Below are positions 32,337-45,178 of a DNA stretch of 62,000 nt, one piece after another. The notes beneath the pieces were generated by a model. It ran no database searches and was not told where the DNA came from. It saw only the letters and a program-made list of their open reading frames with translations. How positions within the stretch are numbered: the stretch's first letter is position 1; the number at the start of each line of letters is the position of its first letter. The stretch lies in NCBI RefSeq assembly GCF_030272615.1, contig NC_081413.1, positions 330,383,302 through 330,445,301 of the forward strand, in the 5' to 3' direction. Source of the DNA: Cryptomeria japonica (Eukaryota > Streptophyta > Pinopsida > Cupressales > Cupressaceae). Made by a program: the position numbers and the translations under genes.

Positions 32337-33880
32337 TGTAAGGAAGTTAAGTAGCAGAACAACTTCCTACACTAACCTTGCGAGGAGGGTAATGGAAAAA
32401 CTTTTACATATCATCACAACAGTTACAAAAACCTAACATAAATACTCATAATTAACATTCATATCACAACACAGTGATTTACGTGGGGAAAACCCTTTCA
32501 GGAGAAAAACCCCTCACTCCAAAAGCCGCCCAATATATTATTCAGCCACCAAAACAGATTACAATATACTTGTAGGAGAATCTCTTCACAAGAGTACCAC
32601 TAATCAAATATTCAGAGGTAACTCAATAGCCATAAGACTCTTACACACAACCTCTATCTTATCCACTGTAATGCCCTGCCAGGAAGCTCCGAAGGAATAA
32701 AGCTAAAACACAAGAATAGAGTGCAATTTTTTTTTTTTTAAAGTTAAAACAATATAATGATACATTGAGCTAACATTAAGTTCAAATTACACAACGGAAG
32801 ACTTAACTAACACCTAAAGGGTTTCCCAACATGATTACTTGATTCAACACTTAATTCAACTCACGCTAATTAATCCAATTAAGTTGATTAACTTAATGAC
32901 ATGATTATGCTAAACAATGGTTAAGTTCATTTGGTAGGTTAAAAATATAGAAACATGATTAAGTTCATTCATGCAATTAACCATACATTACATCCAATGC
33001 CATACATTTAATTTCCATACATACTTAATTTGCATTAAAAGCTAATGAATACTTTCCATTATACTAACCTACATCTTCATGATCCATAATACTGCATTTA
33101 ATAACTTCATGCATGCATTTAAGATTAATATCATCTAATCTACATTATACATTTTAAACATAATGCCATTCATACATGCAAAATAAAAAGGAACCAGATG
33201 AAAATGAACACCACATAACACCAAATTGATATTGGAGTTCACCCCTAATGGGCTACATCTCCAAATCTGCTGAACTGCAAGATCCCTCTAATAAATAATA
33301 GGGTGAATAATACATAAGGTTCACATCCATTACATCTTGCCAATAAGGCGTACATAAAAAAAAGAATACATATGATGTAGTGCCCCTACCCTAGTCAACT
33401 TTGTAAAACCGATTTGACCTTGGTTGACTTTTTATGTGGCATTCTTGAATGATTGATTGTGATGTAATGTTGTAGTTAGATATTGTGATTACTGTGCGTA
33501 CCTGTTATTGTGCTTTTGCATCAATTCTTATGTAAGTTTAATTATTCTTCTAATTCTTGGTATTAATCTCAAGCTAACACTTTCATTAAATATATATATG
33601 TATGCTTGTGTGACTCATGGTTGTAGGAGATTACAGGTACAGTACCGCCTAGGTGTGAGGTTCGTCTTCATCAGGATTCGTAGGGTTGAGTATACCTCTT
33701 TTGTCCTTAGAATTTGGATTAAGTGGACGTAAAACCGTCGTCTTACCCTAGTCATGCTCAAGTGAGTGTCGCTCCTGGTCTGCCAGTTTTACTTTTCGTT
33801 TGGGTTTGCGAGTCGTGTATTTGGTTGGCTTTCTTGGTTTGTGTGCCTTGCGTGTGGTAAAATTGAGTATTTCATCCTAA

Positions 33881-34130
33881 GTGTTTAATTCGATTTAATG
33901 TGTTCATTTACGCATTAGTAATTGAGGAATTAAAATAAATAGGCTCTTCTATCTGATTAATCATTAATTAAAAAGATCGCTCTATTTATGATTGTAGCAA
34001 GTTTAAGTATTTAATTCGATTTAATGTGTTCATTTACGCATTAGTAATTGAGGAATTAAAATTAATAGGTTCTTCAATGTGATTAATCATTAATTAAAAA
34101 GATCGCTCTATTTATGTTTGTAGCAAGTTT
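33881..34130. repeat. 126-bp tandem duplication in L2
   Basis: Two units of TTTAATTCGATTTAATGTG...CTCTATTTATG(A/T)TTGTAGCAAG, starting about 33881 and 34007, differing at a few bases. Confidence 0.9.
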
Positions 34131-35149
34131 AATTTAATGGTTAATTTAAAATCATGAATTTATTTAGTTTATGCATTTTGAAAAAAATTGAGGATTTAAA
34201 GTTATTCGAAATAGAAATAATTTAATCCCTTTTGTTTTTTTTGGAATAGAAAGGTTAATTTTAATTATTTAAGAAAATCAAATTTTATTAGAAAAACAAG
34301 TTTAATTTATATATATATTTGATATAGTGTGAAAGATTGATTTTGGGAAATTAATTTAATTAAAATGTTTTACCCTCATCAATATTGTGAAATATAAATG
34401 TTAGCTTTGTTAATATTGAGAAAATTAAAATTAAATGAGATAGAAGCATTTTCATTTTAATTAGAAAAGCAAGTTAGATTATTTGAATAGTTGAAAAGAA
34501 TGATTTTTCATTCTTTTATTAAAAAAGTGTTTAAATTTGAAATTAGGGGATTAGGTCAAATTTCATTCCATTTAACCTAGGTTGGAAAATAAAATATTTT
34601 CGGGGTGGTTGATTTTTTTGAAAGAAAGAGATTTTTGATGGAGAACATTGGGGATTTTAGGAAGGGAAGGATTTCTACAGCTGCAGGTTGGGCTCTTCTT
34701 CAAAATCTTGCCAGAAATGCTAAAAGAGGTAGGGTTCTTGTTTACCTTTTTATTTCATTGTTAAATCAAAAAAAAAATTGTGTTTGGTTCTTCCTCACAC
34801 AATTGTGATTTAAAAATCCATGAAGGTTCTTAAAATTCAAGTTTTAGTTTTTAGAATATTGGTTGTTTTTGGGTCAAGATTGTTTAAATGGTTTTGTGGT
34901 TGAGAAAATCTTGCCTTTCTGAAAGTTATTGAGTAATTGGAAGATCATGAACTTGCTGGGAAAATTTCCTCATATTGTTGTTTTGAACATTCTGGAAAAT
35001 TAAGTTTCAGTCTCTGTATGGGACTGTGAGTGAAAGAAATTGGGGGATTTAGTTTGTTATTATTATTATTATTATTATTTATGGGGTATTGATTTGATTT
35101 AAAATCAAATGTTATAATGAAAATGAAATTTAAATTTTCGTTTGGGGCT

Positions 35150-35350
35150 AGGGTTTTGCGGGCAGAGGAGCCGATGCTCGACTCATGCCACCCCCCCCCT
35201 GCAGAGACCTGCGTCCACATCGGTCGTAGAGTCCTGTGCCCGCAGGGACCTACGCTCGCGGTGGCCACAGGGTAGCCACAGGGGGGGGGAGCTATGGGGA
35301 GCTTCCCACCACTCTCGTGATGGGAGGTGGGCCCCGCAGTGGTCTCCCCA
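35150..35350. repeat. GC-rich island in L2
   Basis: About 200 bp of high GC in a strongly AT-rich LTR. It has C- and G-runs and inverted segments (for example CCTGTGCCCGCAGG, GTGGCCACAGGGTAGCCAC). It lies at the position equivalent to the GGTAGC array of the LARD LTRs and the GGGGAC island of L3. No gene seen. Confidence 0.75.
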
Positions 35351-35443
35351 AAGTTTTTTTTTTTTTTTTAAATAAAAAAAAAATAAAACTTACTTTATGC
35401 AAAGTATATTTTAATGTTTTTTTTAATTTGTTTAGTATTAATT

Positions 35444-35690
35444 ATTATTAATATATATTTTATTAATGAGGATTAATAAATATATATTAATTAATATTTA
35501 ATTCGAAATCTATGATTTATTAAATTATTATTAATATATATTTTATTAATGAGGATTAATAAATATATATTAATTAATATTTAATTCGAAATCTATGATT
35601 TATTAAATTATTATTAATATATATTTTATTAATGAGATTAATAAATATATATTAAATAATATTTAATGGAAAATCGTGTATTATTAATTT
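35444..35690. repeat. 83-bp tandem repeat in L2, nearly 3 copies
   Basis: Units start ATTATTAATATATA at 35444, 35527 and 35610, each with AATGAGGATTAATAAATATA and (first two) TTCGAAATCTATG. Third copy diverges. Confidence 0.9.
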
Positions 35691-37009
35691 ATCAACTGTT
35701 TATATTTTATTATCCAGGGGCTAATAAATATATCATAATTAATATTTAATTTGGGTATCTGTTTTAATGAGGGAATACTCCTTGGGAATGGATAGAATAA
35801 TATTTTTATTGGAAATTTTTGAAATAAAATATAGTTGGTGATGTTTAAAATAATATATTATCCAAGAATATATTATTCTTTGGATTTGAATGTTATAGGG
35901 CATCTAGGGAATTTAGAAATGGAATACTAAAGTATAAGAGTAATTGGAAAATGAAATGTTTATCATTGGACTCTTTTTTTTTTTTAAACTTAAATGATAT
36001 GCTATTAGAATTAACAGAAAAATCAATAATGTATCGATTGGAAAATTGGTAGGTTAATGATATCTTCATTTAAGTAAAATTAAAGGGTGTAGTCATATTC
36101 TTCCTCTATACTATGAAATAGACAAATAGCATTATTGAAATTGTGGTATTGTATTCACCTTGTAATGGTGATTTTTCTGTTAATGTATTTTGAAAACTTA
36201 GATCATTTAGAAAACTTGATCGACTTTTATTGTTTAAACCAATAGGAAAGAAGATGGTCCTTTCTCGGTTATTGCCTATGCAGGTTTAATTTATGTATTC
36301 GCTTTGTTTAAAGTAATGTCAAGGCTTTGATATATTTGTTTGGATCCTTTCGTATGTTTGATATGGGGTTAACTGTTGTGACTTCAGTCTCTAGTTTGGT
36401 TGTTGCCTTGTGATGGTGTGATAACTGGTCTTATCCTTTATGCGGGTATCGAGTGTTGATTTGTGGTCAACCATAACGGGTTAGGTCTCTAGTTAGAGTA
36501 CTATCGGGCATTGGACCTTTGTACTTTCTTTTTATATGTTCAGCTGGATTCATTTCTTTGTAGGGATCATTTAAGTATTTATTAACCAAAGTGGTCATTT
36601 GTATATTGATTATGTTCTCCTTGATGGCACGATTGTAAAAAAATGTGAACCTTATGTATCCTTAACTTATTTAATTATTAGAGGGGTCTTGCAGTTGAGC
36701 AGACCCGGAGATGTATCCCTCTAGGGGTGAACTCTGAGATCATTTTGGTGTTATGTGATGCTTTTGTTCTTATGTTTCATGGTTAGTGCTAGCATGTATG
36801 GATGTCACATTGATAGAATGTATAAGTGGATTGGATGAGATTTATCGTAACGCATGTATGCAATCATCTCTTAAATGCAATAAATTGGATCATGAAGGAA
36901 TGTATTTTGTTCATGTTAAAGGAAATAATTATGCATGAAAAGACCTCATTAGTTATGATGAAATTATAGTGCGTTTTGGAACAAGGTGCATGGCATGTGT
37001 TTAATGTAA

Positions 37010-37600
37010 AATTGAACGTAATGAATGGTTTAAATTTTTTTGGATGAACTCGTCATATTACCTAAATTGTAATTCTTATGGATGAACTTCATTTGGTTAC
37101 CTACATTTTAAACCTTGATAAATGAACTCCACCATAATAGCTAAATTTTAACTAAAATGGATGAACTCATTTGGTTATTTACATCTTTACTCTAATAAAT
37201 GAACTTCATCTCATTAGCTACATTTTAACTATAATGGATGAACTAATATGGTTATTTACATTTTATCCCTAATAAATGAACTTCATCTTATTAGCTACAT
37301 ATTAACTATAATGGATGAATCTCATTTGGTTATTTACATTTCAATCTAAATAAATGAACTTCACCTTATTAGCTATATTTTAACTATGATGGATGATCCC
37401 ATTTGGTTATGTACATTTCAACCTTAATAAATGAACTTCGTCATATTAACTATATTGTAACTAAAATGGATGGACTCATCATGTTAACCATATTTTAACC
37501 TTAATGGATGAATTTACATGTTACCTATGTTTTAACTTCTATGGGTAAATTTCCTCGTGTTAGCCTCCTCTTCAACCTTAATGGATGAACGTGTCCTATT
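37010..37600. repeat. 77-bp tandem repeat in L2 with ~38-bp half units
   Basis: AATGGATGAACTCATTTGG recurs at about 37156, 37233, 37310 and 37388, alternating with AATAAATGAACTTCATC half-repeats. Outer copies are more diverged. Roughly seven units. Confidence 0.85.
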
Positions 37601-39555
37601 ATCTATAATTTTAATTTAATGAACAATTATATCCATGTTTTAAGTAATAACATGTAATTAAGATAACCTACTAAATTGGATCAAATTTTGTGAGTTGAGT
37701 TAGATGTTAAGCTACGTAATCACGTTGGGAAACTCCTAAGGTTTGTTTAGTCTTCCGTTGTGTTACCTAAACATATGATAACTCAATGTGCCTTAATGTT
37801 GAGTCTTATTTAAAAAAATACATATTTGCACTCCAATTGTGTGTTTTAGCTTTATCCCTTCGGGGTTTCCTGGCGGGGCATTACATATGACCACACCGGT
37901 CAAAAGATACATGAATGATCCCAGAAGAAGAAAAAGGATCCATCTGAAACATGATAAGAAGCAAATACAAAAGAATAACTGGAGCACTCGTGAAACTAAG
38001 TCCTTGCAACCCATCATAAGCAAACCATGGTCTAACATGAATATCAGGTACTCACAAGGGCATAAACAACCAGATATGACTCCACAATAGTCCTCCTAGC
38101 AAAGACAACACAAATTGCACACTAGTGAACATAAGGGACGAGTGTCATCACATAGCTTGGTATGGTTACCTTGGCAGGTCTCCATAGGTCCCAACCCCAT
38201 CCACTACGTTACCCTAGGAACCTTTCCCAAACCTCCGGCCCATCCAAGTCTCATGTGGACCCAACACATCCTTTCGTGAAGACAAGATTGTTGGTTTGCC
38301 ATTTTAGGCCTTCTCACTGCATTCTGAGTCTGTACTAGCACTCATCCCATGTGTGAGGCATAATTATCTTACTTAGTGTTTTTATATACTAAACTTCCTA
38401 ATAAACTATTAATTTATCACTTATTTAGACAAAATTTAGATGGGTTACTTTGCTACCACTTTGGGCACGACCCCCACTCGAAAGCCACTCTCCTGTATGA
38501 CACTAAACCACAATCAAATGAAACTCCTAAAACTAAGTATACACAAGGACTAGCATATGGAGTTCAATACTGTAGGAATACTCACTTGGCCAAACAAGTC
38601 CTCCTACGAGGTGCACTGACTGACGGTTCCCAGACTTGGAGACATGACTAGCTATAGTTAACCACATAACAACATCCAACACTCGCATAAAGGACATAAC
38701 CAGATACAAAACCATCACATGAAAACAGTCAATACTCAAGATCAAGGACATAACCAGATACCAAAATAACCATATGACAATATCCAACAATCACAATCAA
38801 GGACTTGTCATTTCTTAATCAAATGTGAATACAGAAAACTAAACACGCATTGACATAAATCTGTAAAGACAAATCATTTTTCCATATCGCTTAAAAATTA
38901 CAAATCGATCAAGCTTTCTAATTGATCTAAATTTCCAAATACAATATTTGAACAAAATCGCCATTACATAATAATTTCAATACCAAAATTGCAATTAAAT
39001 GATTGTGCCTCTATTCCAATACATAAAAATAAAACATTAATAAATGTATTTTCTCATCTAATATCCATATTTCATTAAGAGAAAATGTCATCAAATTTCT
39101 AACTCTATCTATCAATCTTCAAATTCCCTAATTAACATATTATTTAATTTAAGAAATTTCCAACTAATATATTGTTTAATTTCCAAGAATTAACAATTAA
39201 TATAATATTTCTTTTTCAAATTTTCAAATACTATATTAATTCCTTTCTAAAAATTCCCAAATAACATATATTATTACATTTCCTAAGATTTTCCAAATAA
39301 TATATATATTATTTCACTTTCCTAAGATTTTCCAAATAATATATATATTATTTCATTTCTCTAAAATTTACTAAATAACATATATTAATTTCACTTTCTA
39401 GAATTTACCATAAACATATGTTATTTTACTTTTAACGAGCTATATTAGAAAAACAAAACAAAATGAAAGCATAAATTAATAACTACATTATTATAGAACA
39501 ACAAACCAATTTATACGGTGGTCCAAATCATACCACTGAAAAAGGAAGGGTTATG

Positions 39556-39725
39556 GTAGTGGTTGCTACCTTTGGTAGCACTGCTACCAAATGGTAGCAG
39601 TCGTTACCCTTTGGTAGCACTGCTACCATATGGTAGCAGTTGCTACCAAAGGTAGTGCTGCTACCATATGGTAGCAGTCACTACCAAATGGTAGCACTGC
39701 TACCATATGGTAGCAGAAGCTACCA
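39556..39725. repeat. Palindromic GGTAGC array in LARD 3' LTR
   Basis: Alternating GGTAGCA and TGCTACC arms, at least twelve, including near-perfect palindromes GGTAGCACTGCTACC. Capable of cruciforms. The 5' LTR copy (about 47585-47660) keeps only a few arms. Confidence 0.9.
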
Positions 39726-41329
39726 TCCCACGTGGTGCGGTATACCCTGCCACATGGGGGAGGGGGGTTGAAATTATATTTTTTATTTTTATTTTATTTT
39801 TTAAAATAAGAGAACCCCCAATTTACTGCACAGTCTCAGACTGAGACAACAAATCTAAGAATTAAATTTGCAGATTACCAATGATTTCCATTTTTTTATT
39901 TATTTTTAATAACCAGTCCCAAAAAGCTAAAACTGGGAAAATTTCACCAACAAAATTCCATATTTGGACAAATGGAACCAATTACACACACTCATCCAAC
40001 CAATTTTCCAAACACAAACTAAGTTCACAATTTATGAACTAAAATAAGAGATTCAAAATGAAGTTTCTTAACAAAACCCACTAAGAACAGCCACACCCAT
40101 TTTCAGTATAAAAATCAATTTGAACAAACAAGAATTTGATCTAGAGGTTGGAAATGAAAGCAAGGAGGATTCAAATTCAAGATTTAACTACAACTCTTCC
40201 TTGTTCCACAAATTTATGAGATATTCAAACAAGCACACCTAGATTTCTTCCAAATCAAATCAATCTCTTCTAAAAAAAACAAGGAGATAAACAAGAGTCC
40301 AACCTCTATTAGCAATCCTAGAAGTGATTTGGTGAAGAGCCCAACCTACAAGTTAAAGAATTTCTTCTCCCACAAACGCCCCAAAATTTTCCATTCCAAA
40401 AACAACTCTCCCAAAAAAAATTCAAAACCTAGGTTAAAAGGAATTTTTTTACCAAAAGTCCATTTTTAGGTTGAAATTATTTTCCACCAAATGAAAATCA
40501 TTTCTAATTAAAATTTAACCTTCCTAAAAGCTTTTTCTTTTCTTCCTCATTTAATTTGCTCCAATAAATTAAAAAGTAACATTTCTATCACAAAATGCCA
40601 ATGAGGGTCATGGATAATAATTTTCCAATTTTGTTCAACCTTTTCTTTCAAAATGCATATACTTAATTAATTCATCATTTAAAAATAACCATTTAACCAA
40701 ACTTGCTACAAATATGAATTAAGAAAATCTAATTATCGATTAATCACACAAAGGGATCATATTTAATTTAGTCCCTTTAATTTATGAAAGCATAAAAACA
40801 CATTTAATCTAATTAAATACTTAGGATTTAATAATCAATTTCTATCAAACGCACAACATGCAACTCAAGAAAATCAAAGAAATACATGACCCTCATACCC
40901 AACCAAAGGGGAAACTAATGAATGACTGACGACACTCACTTGAGCATGACTAGTGTAAAACGTAGGGTCTTACGACTACCTAATCCACTTCCTTTGGACC
41001 AATAAGGCACACACAAACCTGTGAAGCCAGGTGGAGACGAACCCTGTACCTACGCAGTACTGTACCTACAATCTCCTGCAACAATGAACCACACATGCAT
41101 ACATATATATTCAATGAAAGTGTTATCCCAAGATTAATAACACGAATCAGAAGAACAATTAATCTTACATAAGAATTGATGCGAAATCAACATTTACAGG
41201 TACACATATTAAGCATAATACCTTACTACAACATCACAACATGGTAAATCAATCATCCAAGAAGGCCACTTAAAAATTCAATCAAGGTCAAACTGGGTTT
41301 AAAAATCTGATTAGGGCAAGGGTACTACA

Positions 41330-44300
41330 TCCTCCCTCCCTAGGTTCCGACTTACTCCTGGAAGCCGTAAGGCTAGAAGGAAAACATGCAGCACACATTA
41401 GCCTTGAAACTTATTTAACAAATATCCAATTGCACATAAGAATCTTTTCACAGATAATTGAAACATTTTTGCAAAATCCTTTATGAATGCAACTATCCAT
41501 TGGTAAGATACATTCAAATCTATACATTTCTTATAATGTTCTAGGAACTATCTATAAACACAGCAGTGAAACAAGAATTTTCTTCCTTTCATCACACCAA
41601 ATTAGTGCATTAATTGAGGTAAACAACAATTACGACACTCATCTACCAAATACGATAAGAAAAAATGGCATCATGATTAATTTCTTTTACCATTCCATCC
41701 TCTTCCTAACATATTATCACACAGAAATAGCTTCAAATTCCAACTTCTATAATCAAGTTAACTTTCATGAAATAAGAGAAACATATATAACACAATTGCT
41801 TACACATGTCAGGCATATGAAAACCTTTCTAATGACTATGTCCCATAACATAGTGACCAAAATAACACATTTTACTCCCTGTTTACACATAATATCCATC
41901 CACATAACTAGAATGTACAACTCATAAAGCCACATGTGAGCATGTCTAATGCTCGGTCATAGATAACATGCACGATCAACATTTCTATGCCTTATCTCAT
42001 AACAAAATAACATGATCATAAATATCCAACATCTTGCTCAAGGGCTTAATGGTGCTAGGGAACACACATAGCGATGATACCTTCCATACAAGACCCTCGT
42101 GACCATCCCTTGTTGAGTAAGGTGGTTAGCCTCCAACAGATAGTCACCACACATAGGTAGGTAGTGGATCCTAGCTGCATCACAACCTCACATACCCCCA
42201 TCCTCAAGGTTCCCTACGTCTACTTCCTCGTGTACACTCAACCAAGACCATCTCATACGTCCTTGGAGAGGAATTCACATTTCAACACAAGACTAGCATA
42301 CGAAAACAATAATGATAAACCAGTTTAGCCACCAAAATACGGATGAATAAAGATAATAAATCATCAATTCCAACAGTAAGGCAAGAAAAATATGGAATTG
42401 CAAAACCAAATCAAGTAAGAATAAGATCGCAAGATCGTGGCTAAACCTTCAAAGTCAAAATAGAATAAATTATTGGTCCACATAAGAAATAAATAAGAAT
42501 ATCATAATTGCACATAACATCACTATGTAACTAGAATCTAACCACCGACAAGGAAGGAAAGAACAATCATCTAGCTATCACAATAGCTCATCATGTGGTG
42601 TGGCCTAGTCACACATCCACATGGCATGGCAGTGTGCAACTTGACATCACTCTGCATCACATCATCACATGGCATGGCTCTACCCTAAACAAGTCAGTAG
42701 GCCGCATGGTAATGCCTACTACATCCCGCATCATGACTCAACATGACATGGCAATACTCCAAGCGGAAAAGACATGCAATGGATGTATCCCGCATGGTAG
42801 TGTACTTCACGGAATAAGGCACACGAAGTCACATCCCACATAGTGATGCACCTCTCAGGATACTCGCCTTAAGCCAGAGGTATACATGGCTAGGGTCCAC
42901 CCACATGTCTACCAACGCCTGCCAATTGGAAGCTCATGTGGAAATAACATACCTTTCATGAAGACAAGGCAAAAGATCCTCCAAGATACACCATCACTAT
43001 GCTCAAGAACTGCCATCAATATGCTCAAATAAAAGAGGGGAATAGGTTGACACACATAAACCTTATAAATTGGTTCATCAAAAAGGGAAAGTATTGAGTA
43101 CACCTTTAATATAGTTTCATTATATAACTATATTTTTCCTCAAAATGGAGAAGCTAAAGCCGCTTCGTGCTGCCATTACTCGTACACCAAAAAATACTAT
43201 TCAAGGAATGGTGACTTCTAATACCACCCCTTTACATACTGAATTACCAACAACTTGCGGGTTGGCACTCAGTAGGGTAACAAATAAGCAACATCACATA
43301 AACAGTATGGTTTGCCCATACTCATAAGTAAACATATCCTCCATGGTTGATTACTTCTCTATCCCATAGGCACACATAGCAAGCACTAGTTTCTCACAAT
43401 ACACAACGAAAGCACCAGTACTGGTTTATTCACATTTATGGGGAGTACTTTTCAGTAACATATCATCTACTCAAGGAAGTTCTTAATTATGCTTCCCACA
43501 TGAATAATTGAATCAAATTTATTTCTAGTTGCATGTATTGAAATTATTTACTATTCAAATTAAATAAGAAAGTAACGTCATTCCTATATCTTTCACTGAT
43601 ACCACTTAGCATTCATATTCACATTACTAACCTTGCAAATTTTCTTTCCAAAGCGTAAGACTTCCATCTTTCAATATGAAGCCAAAATGCAAAAATACAA
43701 TTTCATATGCTTTATATACATTCTATTTAAATCAATGCATTCTTTAGTAGCATTTCTAAAAGATCTTATAACTAGGTAAAGAGAAGGGGAAGAGAGTTTG
43801 ATAGTCAACCCATTTCATACATATGCACAAAATAAACAAGATCACACAAACATGCTTAAATTTCTCACTATATATGCCCATCATCTTAATTGTATGATTT
43901 TCATTTCACTACCGTTTTAGAAGAATGCCAATTGGCCTAACATGACATTTCCAAATACTATGGTTGCAACTGAATGTCCTAAATTTCCAAAAAAAAATGA
44001 AATCAAGACAGACAATCTTTTTGTTTATGCAAGACCTCTTGCGAACACTTTCTACTCTTAATTAATACGACATATATCATATTCTGCAACCTTTCATCGA
44101 AAATCAAAGTATGATAAGAAGGTGAAAGAGGAGTTATCAACTAAATAATACATATTTATTCATGCACATCAAACATGGTTCTCATTTGCACCTTCTATTC
44201 ATACCAAGTCAACCGTATATATCCAAAAGCAAGTTCAATATAGCATTGTTCAAATAGGTCCTCAATTGAGTCGGTATAATGAAACACATAAATAAATCTT

Positions 44301-45163
44301 TCATGAAAACACATCATTACACTCCTAGCCACTATAACATGATCCCTTTCATACATCTTATTACAAACAAGGCAGTTTCACATATCAGCTATTTGCACAA
44401 TATCGCACATTACCTAAGATAGAAATTCATTATGTTACTCCAACAACACACATGGTGAATTCTTTTATGAAAACATACAATTTCCTCCCAATAGCCATCA
44501 TGATCTTTTAAACCCATAGCCCTCTTATTATCTAGATGCACAGAAGAATCATTAGGCTCCCACAAGGGTTCAAGAAGTCACAACCTTTCTCTCGCAAATA
44601 GAAAACTTACATAAGTGATAAATACACATATAACAAACATTTTAATTTCTGTAGAGAAAGAGGAGGAAGGATGATAATCATTCAATCTGCTACATATAAG
44701 CACTCAACATCTACCATACAAGTCCTTCAAGTTCACAACACTAAGCTAGATCATAATCATAATACAAGCACATTTCATACTTTCAGATTCAAGACAAGCA
44801 CTGTCCAACCCAATGGGTTAGTCTAGAGAGTACAACAATAAAAAAGGGAGGTACATTTGACTCTCTCTGCAATAAGAGTAATCATATACCAAGACATCTA
44901 ATAAGAAAACAAATCACATATAATCACTCGAAAGCCCCAACATCAAGAAGGCGAAATCATAGCGCGAACACACATGTTACACACAATTAAGGTTTGCTTG
45001 AAAGAATATGCAAAAAGAACAGAGAATGAGTCCTTACTATCTTCAAGATGCTATTCCTCAATCACACGCATACAATAGGAGGACAAGCATACAACATAAG
45101 GTCTATACAACTCAAACCAACTAAGGGAACATGCAACACCAGAGATCCCAGTGTTTGCAACTT
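41330..45163 (-). other. LARD interior, non-coding
   Basis: Begins at 41330 with the minus-strand polypurine tract (GGAACCTAGGGAGGGAGGA ending at the LTR). No Gag, protease, integrase, RT or RNase H motif in any frame. Only short random open frames, the longest about 146 codons, without protein-like composition. The stretch 42580-42850 repeats CATGGCATGG and CGCATGGTA words. Confidence 0.8.
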
Positions 45164-45178
45164 GGCTCTAATACCAGA
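45164..45178 (-). other. LARD primer-binding site
   Basis: Minus strand, two bases after the LTR end: TGGTATTAGAGCC, initiator-tRNA-Met type with one change. Confidence 0.88.

Larger units (their letters stand above)
33376..37885 (+). mobile_element. L2: 4510-bp solo LTR in opposite orientation within LARD LTR
   Basis: Perfect 5-bp TSD TATGA (33371-33375, 37886-37890). Starts TGTAGTGCCCC and ends CGGGGCATTACA. The sequence between is a diverged reverse-complement relative of the LARD LTR: both ends, the TGAGTGTCGCTC region and the GGTTTTGCGGG region correspond. No internal region remains. Confidence 0.9.
32667..41329 (-). repeat. LARD 3' LTR, interrupted by solo LTR L2
   Basis: Plus-strand ends TGTAATGCCCTGCC and GGGTACTACA. 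Collinear with 45179-49250 apart from L2 and indels, notably the GGTAGC array (39556-39722). Mostly AT-rich with long A/T tracts. Confidence 0.9.

Noticed and set aside
35142-35451. Open frames in the GC-rich island of L2
   Set aside because: High GC lowers stop frequency in all frames. The equivalent islands in sister LTRs have unrelated sequence.
41487-41927. 146-codon plus-strand open frame in the LARD interior
   Set aside because: AT-rich, no domain-like pattern, opposite to the element strand and not supported by any neighbouring signal.
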